64,000 nucleotides of DNA. It comes from Chthonomonas calidirosea T49 (lineage in GTDB: Bacteria > Armatimonadota > Chthonomonadetes > Chthonomonadales > Chthonomonadaceae). Each line of letters begins with the position of its first letter. Position 1 is the stretch's first letter. The notes below the pieces were generated by a model that was not told where the DNA came from, ran no database searches, and worked only from the letters and a program-made list of their open reading frames with translations. The translations under genes and the position numbers were made by a program. The stretch spans positions 1,206,903 to 1,270,902 of the forward strand of contig NC_021487.1 of the NCBI RefSeq assembly GCF_000427095.1, written 5' to 3'. Positions 37,808 through 47,128 of this stretch are shown piece by piece.

Positions 37808-38033
37808 GCCCGTTCTTATTCGATTTTTGGAATCGGCTCCGGCGAAAGCCGTATACTACCAAATATCGGGAGAATGCATTTTTTATTTTACCGCACAAAC
37901 CCCCGTGATGGTTTCCTTTCATCATCTGCCTACAGCAACACACCCCTCACATAAACGCTGGCTTTAGCGATAACCGACCCGCGATCTCCATCGTATAAAA
38001 AGATAGCTATAAGTATATGTTTGGAGGAAGCAA

Positions 38034-38444
38034 ATGCAGCAAACTTGTCGTTACGGACTCGGTGTCACCCTCTCTACCTCCTTTGCCGACGCCCTACGCC
38101 TCACCAAAGAGGCCTTCCAACAACAGGGCTTCGGTACCCTCGCCGAAATAGATGTCCAGAAAGCGCTCCAGGAGAAATTAGGGCTCCATCGCGAACCGTA
38201 CACCATTCTTGGTATGTGCAACCCACATCTCGCATCGCAAGCTATCGCAGCAGAGCCCCACATAGGCCTTCTGCTGCCCTGCAACGTGCTGGTGGCACAA
38301 CACGGAGAGCGAGTCGAAGTCTCTGCTCAAGACCCCCGCGAGATGGTCGAGATCACGCAAAACCCAAACCTCAAGCCCATTGCTGAAGAGGCCTATCGGC
38401 GCATTGTTGCCGCCCTCACCCAGCTTGATTCCAACTCGCCTTAA
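38034..38444 (+). CDS. DUF302 family protein
   Basis: 136 residues, a full-length DUF302 domain. Characteristic are YGLGVTLSTSFADALRLTKEAFQQQGFG, seen here in segments at 7-35, EIDVQKALQEKLG near 42, YTILGMCNPHLASQAI near 62, and GLLLPCNVLVAQ near 84. The family fold is known, but its function is not; members are often found with metal or redox genes. GGAGGA lies five to six bases before the ATG. It is divergent from the ABC exporter and convergent with selA. Confidence 0.9.
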   Translation: MQQTCRYGLGVTLSTSFADALRLTKEAFQQQGFGTLAEIDVQKALQEKLGLHREPYTILGMCNPHLASQAIAAEPHIGLLLPCNVLVAQHGERVEVSAQDPREMVEITQNPNLKPIAEEAYRRIVAALTQLDSNSP

Positions 38445-38485
38445 GGGGGTCGAAGGTTCTAGCAGCCGACGTGTCACCTGCCTCC

Positions 38486-39925
38486 TTACAGCAGCACGCG
38501 CACTGCATCGGCGATCGTCTTAATCTCCTCCGCCTCCAGCGTACGCGGGTCAAAAAGTACCCAATCATCCTGAACTCGTGTGAAGATTGGCGTAGGGGCA
38601 AGGCGGAGGCGTTTTGCGATGATCTCCGCGGAAAGCCCGCCATCGGCGCCCCGCAACGCCACACAGAGCGTGTCGAGTCGCTCCTCTGGGAGAGAGCCAC
38701 CACCGATCTCCGAGTAGTCGCGGCGGAGTTCAAGCCGGAAGCGCTCTCTAGGCAGCACTCGCTGGAGGCCACGATAGAGCCGTTTTGCCAGACGGGTGAT
38801 CTCCGGCATAGAACGACAAAAATAGCGTAAGGTGGGAATGGCTTGCAAGGCCTGCTCTCGATCACGGTAGAGCCTTAGGGTGGCCTCCAAAGCCGCCAAG
38901 GTTAACTTGTCTACCCTCAGCGCGCGCGCCAACGGATGTCTTGCAATCGGCTCGATGTATCTGCGTTTTCCTAAAATGAGACCGGCCTGCGGGCCGCCCA
39001 AAAGTTTATCTCCGCTCGCCGTTATCACACTTGCCCCCGCCTTCACGCTATCGAGCACCGTGCTTTTGCCCTTCACAAGGCTCAATAGCGCTCCGCTGCC
39101 TTGGTCATCCATCACCGGTATGCCGCGGCTATCTCCTAAAGCCACCAGATCCTCTAAGGGAACCGTCTCTGTAAACCCGATGATGGCAAAATTGGATGGA
39201 CGGCACCGTAAAATAAGCCCTGTGCGCTCGCTGACGGCCTGCACGTAGTCTGATAGTCGGGTGCGATTTGTGGTGCCTACCTCCACCAACACGGCGCCAG
39301 AGGCCTGTACGATGTCGGGCATGCGAAAACCTCCGCCTATTTCCACAAGCTCGCCACGCGATAGAACCACCTCTCGTCCCATAGCAAGCGCGGTCACTGC
39401 GAGAAAAACCGCCCCGGCGCAGTTGTTTACGACATAGGCATCCTCAGCACCTGTCAGCTCGCATAGCAGAGAGCGCACATGGTCTTGGCGCGAACCCCGG
39501 TGCCCGCTCGCTCTGTCTATTTCCAACGTGCAGTGTCCCCTTGCCACCGTCAACAGCGCCTCAACGGCCTCGTCAGCCAGCCGAGCGCGTCCTAGCCCCG
39601 TATGGAGGATCACGCCTGTCGCGTTGATAGCCTTGCATAGCGAGGGTCGCATGCGATGCTGCGCCTCCTCGATCACCTCCTGCACGATGTCGGCATCGTT
39701 CGGTGCAGGACGCTCTGGCTGGGCCTGCAATGCCTCTCGCCACCTCTGCAGCACATGCCGGATGACCTGCACCAGCACTGTCTGCGGCACGTTTTCGCCT
39801 AGCTGACGTATCTCAGGGCTTGCTAAAAGACGGCTAACCGAGGGAAGAGAACGGAGCTTGTGCGAAACGACATTAGATACCACCGTGTGAGCCTCATTCA
39901 CCGAATCGTGTTTCTTGACCGTCAT
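38486..39925 (-). CDS. selA: L-seryl-tRNA(Sec) selenium transferase
   Basis: SelA is the PLP enzyme that converts seryl-tRNA(Sec) to selenocysteinyl-tRNA(Sec) with selenophosphate. The 479 residues include the N-terminal LPSVSRLLASPEIRQ region, LCKAINATGVILHTGLGRA near 100 (in pieces), the PLP-domain VVNNCAGAVFLAV near 165 and the Schiff-base lysine in GDKLLGGPQAGLILG near 305. The end (RLRLAPTPIFTRVQDDWVLFDPRTL, read in parts) is typical. It implies that the organism makes selenoproteins, but selB, selD and the tRNA(Sec) gene are not in the window. No ribosome site precedes the ATG; TATACC lies only a few bases upstream, so a leaderless message is possible. Confidence 0.94.
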   Translation of the reverse strand: MTVKKHDSVNEAHTVVSNVVSHKLRSLPSVSRLLASPEIRQLGENVPQTVLVQVIRHVLQRWREALQAQPERPAPNDADIVQEVIEEAQHRMRPSLCKAINATGVILHTGLGRARLADEAVEALLTVARGHCTLEIDRASGHRGSRQDHVRSLLCELTGAEDAYVVNNCAGAVFLAVTALAMGREVVLSRGELVEIGGGFRMPDIVQASGAVLVEVGTTNRTRLSDYVQAVSERTGLILRCRPSNFAIIGFTETVPLEDLVALGDSRGIPVMDDQGSGALLSLVKGKSTVLDSVKAGASVITASGDKLLGGPQAGLILGKRRYIEPIARHPLARALRVDKLTLAALEATLRLYRDREQALQAIPTLRYFCRSMPEITRLAKRLYRGLQRVLPRERFRLELRRDYSEIGGGSLPEERLDTLCVALRGADGGLSAEIIAKRLRLAPTPIFTRVQDDWVLFDPRTLEAEEIKTIADAVRVLL

Positions 39926-39953
39926 TTTGGTATAACTTTACCCGACAAAGTGA

Positions 39954-42095
<2,142 letters not shown>

Positions 42096-42151
42096 CAGCC
42101 CTTCTAGAACCGTCCTTCGAGCGACTTATGCTGGCATTCTTTAGCTACCCC

Positions 42152-42180
42152 TTGACAAAGTAGGCCAAGCATTGTAAACT
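42152..42180 (+). promoter_or_regulatory. Near-consensus sigma-70 promoter
   Basis: TTGACA at 42152-42157 and TAAACT at 42175-42180 are separated by 17 bases. This is the best sigma-70-type promoter in the window. It drives the sugar isomerase gene, whose ATG lies about 45 bases downstream of the -10. Confidence 0.75.
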
Positions 42181-42224
42181 TCAGCCTAACTCAATGCCCA
42201 ATGAGGTGCTGAAAAAAGAGAACC

Positions 42225-43109
42225 ATGCATCTTTCTGCCATTACCGATGAAATATCGCAAGATTTCGAGCATGCGCTCGATGTCCTTTTAGAGTACGGCG
42301 CCGAAGGCGCTGAGCTGCGCGGGCTGTGGAACGTCAATATCGCCGATCTCAGCGACGAGCAGGCCAAAAAGGCCAAACAGGCGCTTCAGGCTCGCGGGCT
42401 TAAAGTCGCCGCGCTTGCAACGCCTTTTTTTAAATGCGATCTCGAACCGGCCGAAAGCGCGGAGGCCGCAGGTCCCCTTCATCTTGCCCCTCCCCGCGAT
42501 CTCGCCCAGCAGATGCAGCTTCTCGAACGATGTGCCCGATTAGCCCACTTTTTCGAAACCCCCTATCTGCGTGTTTTTACCTTTTGGAAACGTGGCCCCT
42601 ACACCGTCGAGATCGAAGATCGCATCGTGAACGCCTTTGAACAGCCGCTTGAGTTAGCTCAGCGCGAGGGCTTAACGTTGGTGTTAGAAAACGAGCATGC
42701 CTGCTACGTTGGCACCGGTGCCGAGGCAGCTCATCTAGCCGCGCGAATAGATCACCCTCATTTTCGGGTATGTTGGGACCCTGGCAACGCCTTTGCTGCC
42801 GGCGAACGGCCCTATCCCGATGGCTACGAGGCGGTGCGTCCCTGGATGGCTCACATGCACGTAAAGGATGCCCGTATGGTCTCCACAGAGCACCACGGCC
42901 TCCAACCGCGTTGGTGCGTTATGGGGCAGGGAGAAATTGACTATGCCGGCCAGTTTGAGGCGCTTCGCCGGGACAACTATCAGGGCTTCGTCTCCCTAGA
43001 AACCCATTTTGTCCCCGAAACCGGAACCGGTCCCGACGGAAAAGACACTCCAGAAGACGGCTCCCGTGCCTGCTTGGAATATCTGCGCCGCTATTTCCAC
43101 GTATCCTAA
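42225..43109 (+). CDS. Sugar phosphate isomerase/epimerase (AP endonuclease 2-like TIM barrel)
   Basis: 294 residues of the xylose-isomerase-like TIM-barrel family. SAITDEISQDFEHALDVLLEYGAEGAELRG opens the barrel (residues 4-33, read in parts). Metal-ligand segments are LVLENEHACYVG near 148, VCWDPGNAFAAGE near 180, HMHVKDAR near 213 and FVSLETHF near 258. The family includes inosose dehydratases and hexulose epimerases; the exact sugar cannot be inferred. It has its own strong promoter. AAGAGA precedes the ATG by four bases. A second, different member occurs at 54.5 kb. Confidence 0.85.
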   Translation: MHLSAITDEISQDFEHALDVLLEYGAEGAELRGLWNVNIADLSDEQAKKAKQALQARGLKVAALATPFFKCDLEPAESAEAAGPLHLAPPRDLAQQMQLLERCARLAHFFETPYLRVFTFWKRGPYTVEIEDRIVNAFEQPLELAQREGLTLVLENEHACYVGTGAEAAHLAARIDHPHFRVCWDPGNAFAAGERPYPDGYEAVRPWMAHMHVKDARMVSTEHHGLQPRWCVMGQGEIDYAGQFEALRRDNYQGFVSLETHFVPETGTGPDGKDTPEDGSRACLEYLRRYFHVS

Positions 43110-43195
43110 AAAAGACTCAGGACAGGTTTTGGGTAGGCTACCTGTTAGTTGAGAAATTCTAGCTTCTTGGTGCTCTTGGAGGACACAAACCTTTT

Positions 43196-44947
43196 ATGAA
43201 AATCTTCTCTCTTACCAACTTTCGAAGGCTAACAAAAAATACAAACTGGTGTTGCGCCCTCTTCTTCGCTATTTTATTGGGCTTCGGCTTTGCCTGGAAC
43301 CAGCTCGTTGGGGTGGGGCGAGGTGGCGGACCTACTGCCACAAATAGCCTTGACCGCACCGTGCTCAAAATTGACGGCATTCCGGTCTCCCAACTCGAAT
43401 ACGAACGTGCAGCCCAAGCATTGGGCCAAACGGCCGCTCCAGGCCCTCCCTTCGTGCAGGCTCAAGTGGCCGCCATTGCCCAGTTGGTGCAGAATACAGC
43501 GCTACAGGAGCTGGCAAAAAAATACCATGTGCAGGTGACCTCTACCGATGTTGACCGGTACATTGATCAACTGCGTGTGCAGGCCGGCCAGCAAAAAGCC
43601 TCCGACTCGGCTTGGGAAAACTTTTTGGAACAGAATATGGGCACAACGCTTGCCGACCTGCGCCGCCAGCTCGCTAAAAGCCCTCAGCTTCTGGCTCAGG
43701 CCCTCATTAACTATTTCAAACGACACCAGCATATTACCCTGCAGGATGCACAGAACCAGTATGCCCAGGTGAACCTCCTTACCGTCTTTGTGCCGATTGG
43801 TAACTCGCCGCTCTCTCCAGCAAAACCTGGACAAAAGCCGCTGACGGATGCAGAGGCTCAAAAGTTGGCCAATGAACTGCTGGCGAAAGCCAAAGCCGGT
43901 GCCGACCAGAAAGCCCTCGCAAAAACCGACCCACGTGTGCGGGTGGTGCAAACGGGCTTTCGTTCGGAGTACTCCCAAGTCCCCGGCATGATGGGCGACA
44001 ATAGTCCTTTCGGCGTGTTGGGCTACGGCAAAGACTTCGATGCCGCGGTGCATGCTACACCGGTCAACGGCTTTACCCCTGTGATAAAGACCAACGGCCT
44101 GTTTTCTGGCTACATTTTTGCCAAGGTACTAGCGCGAAAAACCGTGTTACCTAAAAACTTCAATGCCAGCCAGGCAGTCGCCGATCTGCAGACGCAAAAG
44201 GCCCAGCAGGAACTCCAAACTGAGCTATTGCAGCTTATCAATAACGCGAAGATTCAAGTGGTAGACCCCGACAAACAGCCCTACGTGGACGCCTACTTGC
44301 TGCAACAACTGCAACAAAAGCAACTTATGGCGCAACTCGGCCAACCCACCTCAGGCCCAGCTCCCACCAAGGCGGAGCTAGACGCGCTGCAACAGAAAGA
44401 GAATGCCGATTTTGAAGCGCTCTTAAAGCGCAACCCTAACGATCCCACGGCCGCCCTCATGGTGGCCCAAGACATCGAACAGAACAAGCTTTACGCGAAG
44501 GGGGTTACCCCAGCGCAACAGCAGGCCTATCGGCAACAGCTTATCCAACTTTACCAAACCGCCTTAAACAACTACGAAGATCGCGATCTGCGCTTTAAGC
44601 TGGCTGATCTCTACGCCGCACAAAAAGATTTTACCGATGCGCGAAAACAGTACGAGCTCATCGCAAAATATCTAGCGGAAGATCCTCCCTACAACTCAAC
44701 AACCGATCAGCAGTACATCGGTTATTATCAACGCCTTGCCAACGCATTCTCGGCTCTTGGGCTGCCCGAGGAGGCCAAAAAGATGCAGCAGCAGCTAGCT
44801 CAGATACAACAGCAGTTGGCGAGGGATACGGTGAAAGAGGCTGCAGCTAACAAGTCCGCTTCTCCCCTACAAAGCAGCGTCACCCTGCCTCCCGGAGGTA
44901 AAGCAAGCGTGCCTCTCAGCACGAAGTCTGAGGCGTCTAAACCCTGA
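43196..44947 (+). CDS. SurA/PpiD-like periplasmic foldase with C-terminal TPR-like region
   Basis: 583 residues. An N-terminal membrane anchor (ALFFAILLGFGFAWNQLVGV, about 22-41) is followed by a SurA_N-type helical domain (VLKIDGIPVSQLEYERAAQ near 58, then ELAKKYHVQVTSTDVDRYI). A parvulin-like segment follows (about 195-315, ending SGYIFAKVLARK). The parvulin part is divergent, so isomerase activity is doubtful and a chaperone role likelier. The C-terminal third is Gln/Ala-rich helical with TPR character (FKLADLYAAQKDFTDARKQYELIA) and a low-complexity tail. It probably assists folding of exported proteins. GGAGGA lies 12 bases before the ATG. A strong terminator follows. Confidence 0.75.
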   Translation: MKIFSLTNFRRLTKNTNWCCALFFAILLGFGFAWNQLVGVGRGGGPTATNSLDRTVLKIDGIPVSQLEYERAAQALGQTAAPGPPFVQAQVAAIAQLVQNTALQELAKKYHVQVTSTDVDRYIDQLRVQAGQQKASDSAWENFLEQNMGTTLADLRRQLAKSPQLLAQALINYFKRHQHITLQDAQNQYAQVNLLTVFVPIGNSPLSPAKPGQKPLTDAEAQKLANELLAKAKAGADQKALAKTDPRVRVVQTGFRSEYSQVPGMMGDNSPFGVLGYGKDFDAAVHATPVNGFTPVIKTNGLFSGYIFAKVLARKTVLPKNFNASQAVADLQTQKAQQELQTELLQLINNAKIQVVDPDKQPYVDAYLLQQLQQKQLMAQLGQPTSGPAPTKAELDALQQKENADFEALLKRNPNDPTAALMVAQDIEQNKLYAKGVTPAQQQAYRQQLIQLYQTALNNYEDRDLRFKLADLYAAQKDFTDARKQYELIAKYLAEDPPYNSTTDQQYIGYYQRLANAFSALGLPEEAKKMQQQLAQIQQQLARDTVKEAAANKSASPLQSSVTLPPGGKASVPLSTKSEASKP

Positions 44948-45008
44948 GAACAGAGGCAACGCTACGTGTGAACCTCTGGTAGGCGGTTTTTAGCGACAGG
45001 TCATTAAG

Positions 45009-45062
45009 GGCTGCGCCAACCTCCACAAGAAGCGCAAGATGGCGCTCTCGGCGCAGCCTTTT
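45009..45062 (+). terminator. Intrinsic terminator after the SurA-like gene
   Basis: GGCTGCGCC at 45009-45017 pairs perfectly with GGCGCAGCC at 45050-45058, followed by TTTT. The 32-base loop contains an inner AGCGC/GCGCT stem. It lies about 60 bases after the stop codon. Confidence 0.8.
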
Positions 45063-45100
45063 CTCGTCCCTAACAACAAACACAAGGCCTTTCTATCCCC

Positions 45101-46372
45101 TTATTCCGGCTCCGACTTGGCACCAGTTAGGCGCTGATCCAGAGGCTTAGTCGCCCTCTTGGGCATGCGTAGGTGGGTCGGTAGAAAAGGACGCTCAAAA
45201 ACATAGTGGAACAGATAAGCTATTCCGACGATCAACGGCACACCGCCTAGTAAGAGCCAGAACCATCCTGCCACCCGACCGCACCACGACACAAATGCAA
45301 AGAAAATAGTCGCCACAAGCGGGTAGTGAACCAGATATAGGCTGTAGGAGAAGCTCCCCAAGCTCACGAGCGGTTTCGAACTGAGGAGATGTAGAAACAG
45401 GTTCCGACGGTTTTGCTGCAAGCTTCTCACTGTGCCCCCAATGAAGCACGCGGTGGCCATGCCGGTTAGCAGGTTATGCGTATTGTGGATCGCATCTGAA
45501 GGCTCTATGACGGTCGCACTTAAGAGGTGCGTGTGAGCGCGAAGTCGTACCCCAAAAGCACACAAAAAAATAACAATGTCAATACATACCATGGAATCCT
45601 ATAGCAGAGCTTTTGATAGGACGCTTGTTGAAAGTTGATGAGGGCTGCCGCCATCCCAAAGACGAAACAGGTCAAAAGCCACGGCGCTGTCCAAGGATAG
45701 ACCGGCAAACCGCTTTGGAGGATCCCGTAGCTGAAAGCGATGGTGATAAGGAGAGGAGCCAGAATACTGAAGCGCCGCCATAACGGAAGCAATACAAAAG
45801 GAAAAAGGAAATAGATCTGCCACTCCAGCGCCACACTCCACATCGGCGGATCTATGTTATAGCCGTGGGCAGAGAGGTTATGCACCAGGAGGAGATGAGT
45901 AAGAATGCCAGCTTTAGAAAGGACAGGGAAGGCCGTATCCCAATCAGAAGCAAAGGGAGGGCGTTGGAGCGTAGGATCGAAAACAATCAGAGCGAGTATG
46001 AGTAAGAGACTGGCGTAGTAGGGTGGCAGGATGCGCGTGCTCTTCGCTTAAAGTAGTCCCATACGCCTTTAGGCATATGGCCATCCTGCGTTCTGGCAAT
46101 AGGCAGCATGAGAACGTAGCCGGAAAGAACAATGAACACCACAGCCTGATGGCCGAAAGGAAAAAATGCGCGTAGAGCTTCATCAGGCGTGCCCAAAAGC
46201 GCGAGTATGAAGAGGAGGGAGCAAAGAGCGAGACGTGGTGCAAAACCACATACAGAGCTGCAAGCCCCCGAAGACCATCTAGGAACTCTAGCCGCACAGT
46301 CCCCTTTGTTTCCACGGGCGTGCCTATGGTACGCTCATGTCGGCCCCAAAACCCCTGCCCCCTCTTTCCCAA
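45101..46372 (-). pseudogene. Acyltransferase family 3 (OafA/YrhL-like), frameshifted
   Basis: Four open segments in successive reading frames together give a nearly complete integral-membrane acyltransferase of about 420 residues. The N-terminal motif VRLEFLDGLRGLAALYVVLHH lies, in parts, at about 46245-46300. AVVFIVLSGYVLMLP follows in a second frame near 46100-46150. RILPPYYASLLLILA and PPMWSVALEWQIYFLFPF are in a third frame (about 45750-46040), and SFSYSLYLVHYPLVATIFF is in a fourth (about 45300-45350). The switches lie near 46170 (a six-T run), near 46035, and near 45525. Each is equivalent to one missing base. If intact it would acylate sugars of polysaccharide or lipopolysaccharide. 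It is either a real pseudogene or carries sequencing errors. Confidence 0.85.
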
Positions 46373-46416
46373 CTTTCCTCTGCGAGCTCAGCGCACGCTT
46401 ATGGTTCAATCCTGTT

Positions 46417-46974
46417 TCAATCCTCAACGACTTCGTAGCGCCGGTGCCGACGATAGCTCCATACCCCTCCAGTCACCAGCAGACCCAATCCGAGCAGAGA
46501 GCTTAGCTCAGGTGTTGACGCGTTTGATGCAACAGTTACAGAAAAGTTCTGAGTTACCGAACTGCTAACCCCATTATCGGTAAAGTTTATCGTATAGCTT
46601 CCTGTGTAGACGGTACCAGGTACATAGTTAGCAGGAACCGTCACATCAAACAGATCGCCGGTCCAGCTATCTCCCGACTGGCCGGATGGGTTAAGAGTGA
46701 GTGGCGTGTTGGCAAAGTTGTCGGTAAAATTACTTGCAGCGTTCGGGTCCGTGTAAGTAAAAGAATCACTATCTAGACTGATGCTGTTGTTGGGATCGGT
46801 ATTGGTAAGGGTCGCAAAAAACTGGAATGTTGTTCCCACCGGCACGTGAGGGGATGAGTTTGCTAAGGTAAAGTTCAGCTGTGCCTTGCTAACATTCCCG
46901 CCCAACAGCCAAAGCCCTCCGGCTACCACTGTCGTAGCGAGGGCAGAACGCACGGTGACAGGAAATCGTCGCAT
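46417..46974 (-). CDS. PEP-CTERM sorting-domain secreted protein
   Basis: 185 residues. A signal peptide (ALATTVVAGGLWLLGG...SKA) is followed by a Ser/Thr/Asn-rich beta domain (about 33-150) resembling a single immunoglobulin-like or DUF11-like fold. The C-terminus has the PEP-CTERM arrangement: TPELSS, a hydrophobic helix (LLGLGLLVTGGVW) and a basic cluster YRRHRR. Exosortase would recognise this tail for surface sorting; no exosortase gene lies in the window. AAGGAGAAGG lies just before the ATG, and a TATAAT hexamer at 47039-47044 (minus strand) sits about 65 bases upstream. Confidence 0.82.
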   Translation of the reverse strand: MRRFPVTVRSALATTVVAGGLWLLGGNVSKAQLNFTLANSSPHVPVGTTFQFFATLTNTDPNNSISLDSDSFTYTDPNAASNFTDNFANTPLTLNPSGQSGDSWTGDLFDVTVPANYVPGTVYTGSYTINFTDNGVSSSVTQNFSVTVASNASTPELSSLLGLGLLVTGGVWSYRRHRRYEVVED

Positions 46975-47128
46975 GATCCTTCTCCTTTTTGGTAATAGGG
47001 CTTACCTGTCGAGTAGCTGCGAGTTAGGTTCTCGATTCATTATAGTGCAATTACCGTGCCAAATAGGCGCTTCAACGGCTTTTTTTGGAAAAAAATTTTT
47101 TGAAATAGTTTCTTGCTGGAAGGAACAG

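Noticed and set aside
46398-46430. The word GTTTCAATCCTC, reminiscent of CRISPR repeats, at the end of the PEP-CTERM gene and a similar word near 54050
   Set aside because: Only isolated copies occur, with no regular spacers or palindromic end, and no cas gene is present. The first copy overlaps the end of a coding sequence.
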